A DNA stretch of 64,000 bases from Lineus longissimus (Eukaryota > Nemertea > Pilidiophora > Heteronemertea > Lineidae): positions 4,466,001 to 4,530,000 of the forward strand of contig NC_088316.1 of NCBI RefSeq assembly GCF_910592395.1, read 5' to 3'. Positions 12,950-22,891 of this stretch are shown one piece after another. The translations under genes were made by a program, and so were the position numbers. Positions within the stretch are counted from its first letter, which is position 1; every line of letters begins with the position of its first letter. The notes beneath the pieces are model-generated. The model ran no database searches and was not told the origin of the DNA. It saw only the letters and a program-made list of their open reading frames with translations.

Positions 12950-13018
12950 GGACAGGCAAGCTTGGCAAACTGGAAGGCCTGATGAGATGCTCGGCATTGT
13001 GCGGAATTGATTCTCCAG
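12950..13018 (+). repeat. inverted partner of 12486-12560
   Basis: Plus-strand CTGGAAGGCCTGATGAGATG followed by CTCGGCATTG and ATTCTCCAG matches the minus strand of 12486-12560. Both copies end in CTCCAG, usable as a 3' splice site. Confidence 0.6.
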
Positions 13019-13151
13019 GGTGATACTGCAGGATTGTAAACGTAAGACACTGCAAGAGGAAGCAGAACTGAAGAGGAAGCTGCTGGGATTGCTGGATGAA
13101 CTTATTACCCACAGGGCCACATTTTATGGTGAATTTAAAGTACATGTATGA
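13019..13151 (+). CDS. candidate terminal exon, coiled-coil-like
   Basis: After an acceptor-like GATTCTCCAG the frame stays open to TGA at 13149-13151. It encodes about 43 residues that include KRKTLQEEAELKRKLLGLLD, a charged, leucine-spaced stretch with coiled-coil character, then a short hydrophilic tail. The composition is more protein-like than the surrounding DNA. No upstream exon or polyadenylation signal was identified and no family is recognised, so this is tentative. Confidence 0.25.
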
Positions 13152-13920
13152 TGGCCAACAACAAAAGCAAAAAAGATTAACTTTATTGTCTCACTTGCTA
13201 CGAGTTCATCTGCATGAGAACACAAATACATTTTTGAATGTAGATATTCTTATTCATCACTCTTAGAATTTACGTAATTGTTCGAAAGGTGAAGTGGAGT
13301 CATCGAGTGACAATCTGAGATGATAAAGGGTTTATTTTCATGTTGATTTTTTCCCAACTAACATGACTAATGAGTGGAAAATTGCAATGGATCTCAATTA
13401 CTACAAACTTCACCGTATGACGCATCATAGGCAATAACATGCAATGAAAACAATACGCAACCTGCAAATGGATAGCGGAGCATCACATGCAACAGGAGGC
13501 GGGGACCTCGATCTTTTGTTTCGTTACGAGCGCCAATTAGACGTCCTTTCAATGGGAACGGCAACATCTCGCAAGGAATGCAAGGTTCATGGCATCTGAC
13601 TGAGTAATTGCACAGCATGCACCAATTATGCTCATTTCTCAAAAGAAGATCGGAAAAAGTTTGAATAGTCGAGATATGACGGGCCAGCAGTTATAACCTG
13701 TGCTTGCGGGAGGAAAAGCACATGCAGGATGTAGTATTGATTATGTCATGTAGCTGCTTCATTAGCACGCAACAGATATCGGAGAGAAAATGAAAACCGG
13801 ATTCTACTTGGATGACAAACCTTTACTGAGACTGTTTTTTTGACTTCCTAACAAGGCTTCTGCCCCACAAAACCATATATATATAGTAACCCACTTTTTT
13901 AGTGGCCCTACATATTCACA
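13152..13920. other. non-coding stretch
   Basis: The part 13390-13660 is richer in CpG and in words resembling transcription factor sites (TGACGCATCAT, CCAATTAGACG, GAGTAATTGCA) than its surroundings, which is weak evidence for a regulatory region. No gene recognised. Confidence 0.35.
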
Positions 13921-13924
13921 GGGT

Positions 13925-14000
13925 CTCTGGTTACCTCCTATTTACAACAGTTATCCAATGCTGTTTATAGAGCTAATAATGTCCTAGATGATGCTCAGTT
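13925..14000 (+). mobile_element. SINE 3' tail fragment
   Basis: The words GGTTACCTCCTATTTAC and TTTATAGAGCTAATAATGTC match the 3' part of the SINEs at 1567 and 19682. The tRNA-like head is missing, so this is a 5'-truncated or decayed copy. Confidence 0.5.
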
Positions 14001-14459
14001 CTCAACTCCATACTTTTATATGTTCAAAAAGATGCGGAGATAACATTTACGAATGGACTATAATATTTCACACTCCACTTGAAATGAGCAATGAACGCCA
14101 AAGCTTCTTACTTTGATCATGAAAAGATGATTTTTCCGCGGTTTTCTTTTCAAAATGGCGGATGAGATTGCTATTATGCGCCCTAATGGATTAATCAGAA
14201 ATTAACTTTGAAACATGACACTTGAGTTCACATCGTCTGGGATCAGCTTGAACTGAATATGCTCTGGTATTTTTCAAAATTGTTGTAAATCTCCGACACA
14301 GGCTAGAGCGGTAGTTTTGATCAGTAATCTAGGTATCATCTTTGTGATGGTGTTGATTAGTGTAGTTCCCTGTTGCGTTGGATTATGGTGCAGTCAATCC
14401 AAACATCTTTTTCAAAGTAAGATAACATTGAACAGGATCTTCTAGAACTGAATATGCCC

Positions 14460-14610
14460 TGTTATTTTTAACATTGTCATTGTGTAGACAGCTATATAAA
14501 TACTATCTATACCAAGTTTAAGCACAAGCGTATGCATAATGATTGCACTACAGCATTGTGTATAATGGCTTTTCCTGGACCATCAGTAATTTCAAGCGGC
14601 GTATGCCTTC
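14460..14610 (+). mobile_element. partial copy of the main TTAA MITE
   Basis: Shares with the family at 31660 and 40440 the motifs ATTGTGTAGACAG, TACCAAGTTTAAGCA, TACAGCATTGTGTATA and TTCCTGGACCA. The end that begins TTAAAGGCCTA in other copies is absent. Ends approximate. Confidence 0.55.
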
Positions 14611-14936
14611 AAGCAGTACAAGCAGTCGGGGTTGTGAACTCAATCTGTGCTCGTACCGATACTGAATAGACAATGTAGTTCCTGCAGAAGCGGTTTCCAC
14701 AGAATCTTTCAAGCAAGATGTTATTGGTTACCATGCAGAGGAAGACAGAGCCATAACATCCCATCGTGAGTTTGCCAAAACCTAAGCGCAATGAAAATGA
14801 AAGACAATACATTGATCTAAATTTCATTTCCGATGACACCCAAAGGAAATTACAATTTAGGTGTCCAATACATTTGCCAATAGAATGCTCAGTGACAAAA
14901 AAGTATTGGCTCACCAACGTCAAAACCTGTTGGTGC
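14611..14936. other. short non-coding stretch
   Basis: A 104-codon minus ORF runs through 14609-14923 but shows no domain; its end lies in the adjoining MITE, which argues against a gene. Confidence 0.4.
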
Positions 14937-15130
14937 TTAAAGGCCTACCGTTCTTTCAAAAATTTGAAAATTTCACCCGAATTTGAAATATCTAAGAATA
15001 CACACTATTAAAAATCTCTAACAATGTTGTCATGCAGATAGACCTACAAATACTAAAAATACCAAGTTTCAGCAAATTTGCATGCATTACAGCATTGTGT
15101 ATTTCTATTTTCCTGTGCCACCAGTAAATA
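14937..15130 (+). mobile_element. main TTAA MITE copy
   Basis: Begins TTAAAGGCCTACCG at a TTAA and continues through CAAAAATTTGAAAATTTCAC, ACCAAGTTTCAGCAAATTTG, CATGCATTACAGCATTGTGT and GCCACCAGTAAATAC. The right TTAA end has decayed. Same orientation as 31660-31895. Confidence 0.65.
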
Positions 15131-15294
15131 CAATGAACACAAACAACATACTCCTACAAACTATTTTACTTACAATCATGCGAAAAATGATCGACATTTG
15201 GGGATGGAAAATATTTTTCATCGGCATGAAAGTCTTTGATATTTTTTCAAAAAAATCAATGATTTAAAAAAGAAAGTAATATATTTCGATTTTC

Positions 15295-15701
15295 TTAACT
15301 CTTTCAGTGCCCAGGATTTGGGCATTTTTGGGCATTGTCACTACCCAAAATCTCACAAAAATAATTGAGATACACTCATCAAAATTCTTCAAAACCTTTG
15401 TCTTTACCTCCTGTTTCAATAAAACAGCAGTAATAAGTAGGGGCATACTAGGATTATGTTCTAAATTTTTTTGAGGGAGTGGTATTTTTGGCCGATTTTC
15501 ACCATTTTTCACCTAAAATGAGGGGTGGCAAACCCCACCCCACCCTCTCAGTCGAAAAAATTATTCAATTTGGACGCCCCAGGCCAGAGAAACCATATGA
15601 ACCACATTTGAGTAGCTGGGGACATCTGGTGTCGTCTGGAGGAACTAAAATACCTTAATATTTAGGACGTACATGTACGTCCTTGGCACTGAAAGAGTTA
15701 A
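15295..15701. mobile_element. 407-bp TTAA MITE with 17-bp terminal repeats
   Basis: TTAACTCTTTCAGTGCC at the left is repeated as a perfect inverted copy at the right (GGCACTGAAAGAGTTAA). The TTAA tetranucleotides at 15295-15298 and 15698-15701 fit a duplicated target. Inside the right end is the palindrome GGACGTACATGTACGTCC. The 82-codon ORF within is not recognisable. The perfect ends suggest it is among the younger MITEs here; piggyBac-type mobilisation is inferred from TTAA. Confidence 0.85.
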
Positions 15702-16271
15702 CACAAGAATTTTAGAAAATTGGCAGATTTCGATTTTCTATAGACGGAAGCAACTTGTTAGTTTTTTGAATGAGTAAAAAAATCTGAGGCAAAACTCTGA
15801 AAGTATTGAAAGGAGAAGTATTGAACATCAAACTTTATTTCACTGAACTGCATAATGCATTTCATCCAATCCTGGCCAATGATCACAACACATCATCTAA
15901 TATTCTATACAGCAATGCACGCAATCTTTTTTTCTATAGGTATTGAGACAGCCTTTCCAGTTTCACACAAGTTAACTAAAACATGTATATATGGATACAA
16001 TGTACCATGTACATGTTACATTTTTGACCTGAAATGTGTTAGCAGACACTTTCAATTTCAAACTTAATCCAACTGAGATTAGACAGAATTCGAACTTGAA
16101 TCGATACTCACTTCAAAGACTGCATGCTTCGATAACCTAATTTTTCGATGATGGCAATTCGTCTCGTAGACGTATTGATGACGAACAAGGGAAAATGGCT
16201 GGCTACTGACACGACAGCTCACAGTTAAGTAGTTCCTTTTTGAGGAGGACATAATCTTATTCTTATTTTAG
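15702..16271. other. non-coding stretch
   Basis: No gene or repeat recognised; AT-rich with short ORFs only. Confidence 0.45.
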
Positions 16272-16405
16272 TGGAGTTATTCAGGACGAGATTGGAGAGA
16301 GACGAAGTTCCTCTGATACCATTCAATCTTGCCACACTGAAAGCTCAATCCCCGTCATCTTCACATGGTGATTATTACGATGTTGCACGGAGTGTATTGG
16401 CCAAA
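16272..16405 (+). CDS. candidate internal exon, function unknown
   Basis: A T-rich acceptor (TCTTATTCTTATTTTAG) precedes 134 bp with an open frame, ending at a possible donor (CCAAA|GTAGTT). The frame encodes about 45 residues including RLERDEVPLIPFNLATLKAQ, with a fairly balanced, protein-like composition. I do not recognise a family and see no partner exon nearby. Confidence 0.22.
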
Positions 16406-17597
16406 GTAGTTCTCTTCAAAAGAATCTTACATTTCGATATTTGTGTGGTGTTTTCTCTTTATATTGTATTTACATCACTCAGTATTAAAGTTGATAAAGA
16501 ATGTTTGTACATGTAGCTAATTTTTTAAAAACCTTTGAATAGCTCAATAGGGCCCAACACAAACTTTACAGAAACCTTCCCAAAACAATTTCCCACTAAG
16601 AGGCTGGCAAAGTTTGTTGGTAAAGTTGATATGTGTCACTATTAAGTACATCGAACTCAACAAACTCATGGCACTCGAATATTTCTGCACAAAAAATGTC
16701 ACAAAAACGAACATTGATTTTCATAATGTTAGCAACAGCTTGCCTTTTAAAATAAATTTCCACCTGGCCGCTTTAGAAGTATCAGTAATCAAACCATGCT
16801 GAGCAGACAACTTTGAGAATCGAAGGCACATCGGAATTCTGCCATTTCGAAGCACGCACATACTGTCCGATTCAAGCTAACTTTGACCAAATTTCTGTAC
16901 ATGCTCTAGTGCATTATAAACTAATTTTCTTGTCAAAGTTATCATGGATTTAACTACATAGCATTGGCATGGATCACCTTGGGAAGTTGAACAGGTTTCT
17001 TTTATAGATGAACGGCACCAATCAATCGCGACATACTCGATTCCGATCAAGCAGAATCGCGCGCGCACGAATACAAAGTAAATGAGGCTCGAACACGGAA
17101 CTTGTTTCATTCGGCATGCACGCCAAGTTCGCTGAAGCAACAATCATCGAAGACCCTTAAGACGTGTTGATCAGGGACAATTCTCGAGCGCCCAGCTTCC
17201 TGTCGAGATGCGGTCATTTTGTGTCGAAATTCCTGACAACGGGAACTTACACCATCAAATTATTCCGCTATTTTGCCAGCGAACGAATGCCTTTGGTGCA
17301 GCATGATTCAAGAGATTTGCTGCCACATTGACAATTTTAGCGGAAAATTACTAGACGTGAGAAATTGACATGAATGCACGGAGTATGCGGTGCAATCTCC
17401 TTGTTATTGGATCACTACACCATCACTTGATGCCTTCTTGACTAGCTTTGAACGGCTAGCAAAGACACAGCTGATTATACTCGATCTAGTATGGCGACAT
17501 CGAGATGGTTATGTAAGATATTATCATAGTTAACTGTGCTTAGGGCTGCAACTTCTTGTTGATGACAAATATGCACCCGCTAGGCCTAAACCTCTAG
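16406..17597. other. non-coding stretch with a CpG-richer part
   Basis: About 17010-17300 is unusually rich in CpG for this window (GAATCGCGCGCGCACGAATA). This could be an unmethylated regulatory or promoter-like patch. No gene is recognisable on either strand. Confidence 0.35.
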
Positions 17598-17665
17598 CAG
17601 CATCATAGCCCAGAGGTTACACTGCTGGCTACCACACAAAATAGCCTGGGTGTTATCCTTGGGAG
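17598..17665 (+). mobile_element. decayed tRNA-derived SINE head
   Basis: TAGCCCAGAGG (17606-17616) is a perfect A-box match and the following GGTTACACTGCTGGC is tRNA-like. The B-box position reads CTGGGTGTTATCC and is degenerate. No tail could be delimited. Confidence 0.4.
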
Positions 17666-18458
17666 AACCCACGATTGTATTTCTGGATGAATATTTGGTT
17701 TTCAAGGAACTAAAATTTGTGGCTCTAATTCACCCTCCGATAGAGTCTAAGAACCCAGTTTCCTTGTATCTAATGTCTATGTCCAGGCCAGTGTAAAAGG
17801 CCAAAACAAGTGAGAAACATGAGTAAAGCTTGCAAGAGACTCCACCTCTAGCCAAATTGGAGTCTAATTGTAGTGGCATGCACCTCATTTCGCCTTCGGG
17901 AGGGGTACTCATAGGAATGTACAGATAGATGGACTTTAGATTCATGTGCATTAGGCAGCAAAATATACAGATTTTCATGCCAACTTTTGATAGCCAACAA
18001 GTCGATCCCTTATCGCACAAAATCTAAATTACACCCCACTCCGTCAAATGTTTTTGAAAAAATTAAGACTAAAATGTACAAGGAAATCTTTCATTCTAAA
18101 GTTGGAATCGACTACACCAGCGAATCAATTGCAACCTAATTATCAAAATGGATGTCACCATCCCATGGGGTGGGTAAGCCGTAACAAACCGCAACAGGGG
18201 GACTACTTGTTAACTGACTTTCATTCAGTAATGGATACAACGTTTGTAAAAACTGTGCAAATCAACTGCGGCGTGTGCATTGGATTAAGCGGGCATGGAT
18301 TATTTTTGCATCCAAAGTGTGGATTTTAACTCATTTTGATTTAATTCAAAATGAAGAGTAATTTGAGTGTGTTTGCAGGTCGAAGTATTTGAAAATTTCA
18401 CAACATATTTTGACGGACATTTGTCTTGAATATGTGAAACTGAGTTTAGTTGTACATT
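17666..18458. other. non-coding stretch
   Basis: Short ORFs only (96 codons minus at 17730, 93 plus at 18048), overlapping no repeat and showing no domain. Confidence 0.4.
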
Positions 18459-18575
18459 TGGTAAGTTAAAATGATACAATTATAGTCCCTACATTGTTGA
18501 AAAGAGCTGGTAGCACACATTGACGAAAACTGAGGCTATAATTGCACTAGGACTATAATTGTACAAACTTACCTT
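18459..18575. mobile_element. short foldback element
   Basis: The left arm GGTAAGTTAAAATGATACAA continuing TTATAGTCC pairs with the right arm, which reverse-complemented reads AGGTAAGTTTGTACAATTAT then AGTCC. The arms are about 28 bp at the ends of about 117 bp, with a third CTATAATTGCACTAG word inside. It looks like a small MITE; no second copy in the window. Confidence 0.55.
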
Positions 18576-19681
18576 ACAAAAAGAGTTTTGGAGACCATAT
18601 TGGGTATGTATTTATCTTCAACAGGCGAGATCAGCCTTCGAGCCTGCTGCAAGCTTATGGGTCTACTGAGGGCATAGATTGGTAAGTGCCAAGTGAAAGG
18701 CCCTGAAGCTACGCATGACAATGCTCAGACCAACAGTTTAACATCTCAAAAACATTCTGCATACTGCTTTTAGTGAATAGTTATCCAATGTAGTCACATT
18801 TCCCACTTAACACTCTCATGCCCTAGCGAAAGTTCAATGAAAAACCTAATTCGGAACATGGCTCAATAGCCATTCAGGAAAATCTCATATGACAGCGCTG
18901 GGTTTTAAGTCTAAGAGGATTAGAATTTGAACTTTTGATAAAAATATCTATAATTTGAAATACTGGATGTGCACTGGAATAGGGTTATAGAAGACACAAG
19001 GTACATGTACAATTGGTTTTTAACTGAAAACTGATATTGTACCAGAGTCAAATGTTTCTTGATGTCAGGGGTGAATCCTGGCTCTAGGGGGGAAATAAAG
19101 GTGATTTTTGTGTTTATATCAAAGTGATATGAATAAAACACCATCCTGTTGCTAACTTCGAAAACATAACACAAAGGACAACAACTTTGAGTGATGCCAA
19201 ACTTAAGACTCACAAAAAGTGTAGTTTATCCTGAGTCTATTGCCAGGCCTGATGCTTCATTGCATTTTGTGACCCTCTGGGAGCATATGCCAGCTTCCAT
19301 CCGCTAGATATGGCCCTTTTTGGTCTTCTTTGTCATCTTTGTATTATCAAAAACTTTTCGCACCGTCTTTCCATAAGTTTGTGAAGTAACATTCCGAAAC
19401 AACAGAAAGCGTCCTCTTTATACTCCTGGGTAAGGCGTATCATTTTTCAAAACAGAAACCAGTGATGGTATGTGCCTTAAAAAGGGTTTGCAGAGTCCTA
19501 CGGGGTTTCTATAATAATGAACACTTCCTTAATTCTCTTTTTACCATACTAAGAAGAAGGAGGTATCCTGTAACTTGCAACACTCGAGATTATCGACGCA
19601 TTTTCGAATAAAAACAAATATCAGGACAATAGGAGAGGAGACAAGGTGGCATTAGGTATCCAGCTTAGAATATCTCGGGCT
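18576..19681. other. non-coding stretch
   Basis: No gene recognised; a 97-codon minus ORF (18920-19213) has no domain resemblance. Confidence 0.45.
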
Positions 19682-19862
19682 GTCGGGAGTGGCACAGTGG
19701 AAATATCAGTGCCAGTCACCTCCAGGTTCGATTCCTTGTCGATTTTTATACACTAATGGTGACTCTCTTCGACAGCGTAGGTCTCCTCCGGGGTCTCCAG
19801 GCTTTCTCCTACATTCATTACAATTATTCTTTATAGAGCTAATAATGTCCTTGTTGGCGCTC
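19682..19862 (+). mobile_element. tRNA-derived SINE with intact A and B boxes
   Basis: A box TGGCACAGTGG (19690-19700) and B box GGTTCGATTCC (19725-19735) both match the pol III consensus exactly and start 35 bp apart, as in tRNA genes. The body then carries ACTCTCTTCGACAGCG, TTTCTCCTAC and the tail TTTATAGAGCTAATAATGTC shared with 1567-1765 and 13925-14000. Of the copies here this one keeps the best internal promoter. Family name not assigned. Confidence 0.8.
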
Positions 19863-21210
19863 TGCTCTCAACTCAATATTTACGTCACACACCCTTCGCA
19901 AAAGACAAACCATTTACAAAAATTAAACTTCAGCTTTTGTTGCAAACTATTCCCTCAAACCTAAAGTGAACCCAGAAAGTTACTTTTGAGGTTTTTAGGG
20001 CATTTACAGATAATTGGAAAAATATATGGCTGCAAAATAGAAAATCTAACTGAAATGACTGCAATGGAGTTGTCGAATTGCTTCAATAAAACAAATTTCG
20101 GCCCTTTCAAAATTGCTGGATCAGACATTGTAAGCTTTTGTCATGCATGATGATGGCTGATGCTTATCACGAGAGATTGTACCTATTTTTTTACAAGATG
20201 ATTATGTATCAGCACTTTTAACAAAATGTCCAATATTTCTTTAGTCATGTTAGTGAAATAGGAAGATGTTATAATATCCATTCCCTAAGGTCTAAGGAAA
20301 TATGTATAAATTTAACATGATCCACTGCAACCTTCCTGGGGGTGGTGGTGGCTAACTCTCACCCTCTCGAACTTCCCTCTCTTCCTTCCTACCATCCCAC
20401 AACCCTCCATCATCAGGTAGTTTACTCAGGTATCCCTTCCCTTTTTCGGACTTGCATGTATAAACCGGTATGTGTTTGGATACCCGAGTCCGCCTGGCCT
20501 GGTCAGTGGTGTAACAGGGGTGGCAGGAAGTTTACATAACTCTATAACAACTGTGAAGAATGAGTCATGAAGAATCAGTTGTTCAAATGAAAAGCATTTT
20601 TCAAGATGCGTTACTCTGCCAGTTTCTTTCTATAAATACATGTAGCCTCACCATTTAGAATTTTCAAGAACCATTGTATCAGACGATCTTAATCAGACTA
20701 TCAAGATCATTCATGGGCAGCATTAAACATTCGAAGTATTCATTACAAACAAAACCTTTCATTCATCATGTTCATATCACTGATGATATTCCTTTTCCTG
20801 CATCATGGCAGAACCTCTTTCAAGTAAAGCTTATCCTGCAAGCAAAATTCCTGCAGACATCATAATTTTCCCTCGGGCTGTAATACAGGATTATTTGAAA
20901 TACTGGAAAGGGCAGTGCTCCTTTTTTTCACCTGGCTGCTAGATTATTTTGAAAAAGAAATGTACAATGACACCTTTTTTTTTCATAGATGTTGGATTAT
21001 TGAACACAGACAAGGACAATGTAATATTTTTTTCTCACCGTCAGGCTGTGGCAAATTTAATAGCAATATGGGCTCATGTAACAAAACTGACCATTACCGA
21101 GATGGGTGAAGTGCGACAAAAAGGCACGGTTTCAGATCAATTTTTGCATGGCACATTCTTTCTATAAATGACATCGGCCAGGAATTTTTCCACCTGGTCA
21201 CATCTTACTA
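19863..21210. other. non-coding stretch
   Basis: Contains a C/T-rich patch (20350-20440) and chance ORFs under 75 codons. No gene recognised. Confidence 0.45.
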
Positions 21211-21429
21211 TTAAAGGGAGACAAGTATGTGTTAGGCAGAAGCATGGTAGATGATTTTATGTTACTCAAATAAGCCAATAGGGGTCTCTCGTATCTGACA
21301 GTACATCGAAACTATACCTGCATCAATTAATGCTAACTCTGACACAACCCATGTCCCTAACTGTACATACTGGTCGCTGGAAATTCACCAATTTGACCTC
21401 TGGCTCCTATCCCTAAAGTGCCCCTTTAA
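21211..21429. mobile_element. TTAA-ended MITE (about 220-bp family, diverged copy)
   Basis: 219 bp from TTAAAGGGAGAC to CCCTTTAA with TTAA at both ends. It keeps GCCAATAGGGGTCTCTC, ACAGTACATCGAAA and CTAACTGTACATACTGGTCG in the same order as 1928-2149 and 37756-37975, with more substitutions. Confidence 0.7.
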
Positions 21430-21470
21430 AATACTGAATGTCAACTGCATGACCAGTCTTTCTAACTTAT

Positions 21471-21702
21471 GGGTTGACTATAGGCACCACCATTCCGGCT
21501 AGAACTTGAAATCTTAAAGCAATTAGAACTGTATTTCAAAACGTATTGAATGCCAATTTCAGGGAAGGGAGTCTGTTCTTTGTTTTCCAGGGAACAGCCT
21601 CCCAGGTTTTAAATTGGCATTCACTTTATTTTGAAGGAGTTTAAATTGCTTTAGGATTTCAAGTTCCAGTCAAATTGGTGGTACCGATGGTCAGCCCTTA
21701 AC
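21471..21702. mobile_element. foldback MITE with about 75-100 bp arms
   Basis: Almost the whole element is an inverted repeat. The left arm (GACTATAGGCACCACCATT, CTAGAACTTGAAATCTTAAA, GCCAATTTCAGGG) pairs with the right arm (TTAAATTGGCATTCA, TTGCTTTAGGATTTCAAGTT, GGTGGTACCGATGGTC). The central loop contains TGTTCTTTGTTTTCCAGG. Related copies are at 54010-54185 and, decayed, at 30050-30205. A transcript would form a long hairpin. Confidence 0.75.
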
Positions 21703-22033
21703 CACACCAAAATTGATAGATTTCCCCTTAATTTCTCAAGCATTACTCAATGGAATGGCCTGACTGATCGAGAGCAGCACCCCTGGCTTGATTGGGAAAT
21801 AGTAATAAGCAAATTTGGTAAATTGAGGCCATAAAATTCTTCTAAAATAACATTGTAATTCACTCTGCACCATGCTCAACCAATACTGACACTATCCCTT
21901 GTCACCATAACAACCAAAGTACATTGAAGGCAAACAACTTACTCTTCCACATTTCACACAAATTTTCTGGTGAGAAATTATATTCCTGGGACTTATTCCA
22001 CTGATCGTAAGAAAACTGGCAGTGAAATTGTTA

Positions 22034-22100
22034 GGTAAATGTGGCAACCAAGTAGACTTTTAAAGCAAATTGTGTGGCAGCCAAGTAGACCTTTATAGGC
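22034..22100. repeat. minisatellite, left of the DIRS insertion
   Basis: Two units of about 30-33 bp on the theme GGYAAATGTGGCARCCAAGT then AGACYTTTA, followed by a third cut after ATAGGC by the DIRS element. The array resumes at 28659, so it is the insertion target. Confidence 0.75.
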
Positions 22101-22144
22101 AAATGCCCATTTCCTTACAAGAAATGGCCATTTTGTTAGTTCAT

Positions 22145-22316
22145 ACTTACCTATGGAACACTTTTGCATGTTACTCCATTTGGGCTCAAACACAAGAGTA
22201 TCCCTTTAATTTTCTAAAGGGAGAACTGAGTTAACAGCTCGGCCGCCAGGCGGCGCCCTGACCGATCCCGCGAGATCGCGCCGATCTCATGCCGCCATAT
22301 TTAGTCTTTACTCTTG
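22145..22316. repeat. DIRS inverted terminal repeat, 3' copy
   Basis: 172 bp from ACTTACCTATGGAACAC to TCTTTACTCTTG, the reverse complement of 28470-28641. The only difference I see is T against C in CCATATTTAGTC. It includes a GC-rich segment (GGCCGCCAGGCGGCGCCCTG) and a small hairpin TCCCTTTAATTTTCTAAAGG at 22201-22222. Confidence 0.93.
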
Positions 22317-22363
22317 AGCGTTAATAAAGAGTATGTCCCGTTTGTGGGGACGGCGGGAGGGCC

Positions 22364-22461
22364 GTGTTCCATAGGTAAGTATGAACTAACAAAATGGCCA
22401 TTTCTTGTAAGGAAATGGGCATTTTGTGTCATTCAAACTTACCTATGGAACACTTTTGCAT
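22364..22461. repeat. DIRS internal complementary region (ICR)
   Basis: Positions 22364-22425 are the reverse complement of the left outer end (22101-22161), and 22420-22461 the reverse complement of the right outer end (28617-28658). The two meet at CATTT. In the DIRS model the ICR templates the missing ends and joins them into a circle. At its centre is an inverted repeat of 14-bp arms, AAAATGGCCATTTC and GAAATGGGCATTTT, around the 7-bp spacer TTGTAAG. This resembles a YR core site. Confidence 0.9.
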
Positions 22462-22891
22462 CGAATCCCAGCAACCTATTGGAGGTGGGAAACGAGGACT
22501 TACCTAAGGCTGAGCTGTTGTTCCATCCAGGAGGCACCACCGGCATATTAGCTAAGGAGGACCGCCAGGGGAAAGAAATGGGGAGAACCGGAGGACCGGT
22601 ATTTTGATCTCGGTATTACAATCATATTATAGAGAGTAATAGACCCATTCTCCGGAAAGCGCTAGAATTGCGTAATAAAACCATCTTCTTTCCGGCAACA
22701 GAGCTTAGAGCAAGTAAGGCATGTTGAAGGGTGTAGAATGAGTTATTGCTAAACAACAATAAGAAATTGCGTCCTTTCTAGTCTACTAGGGGTTGCCTGG
22801 ATGTTGAAGATAGGGCATATCAAAAATGGCGCAAGATGCGCGTTTGACTCTTCAATCGGGCTTCCCCCCCCCTTTTTTGATCTAGCCAGGA
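22462..22891 (-). other. DIRS 3' untranslated region
   Basis: Lies between the YR stop and the ICR in the element's sense direction. No ORF. The plus strand carries two ACCGG words near 22580-22600. Confidence 0.6.
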
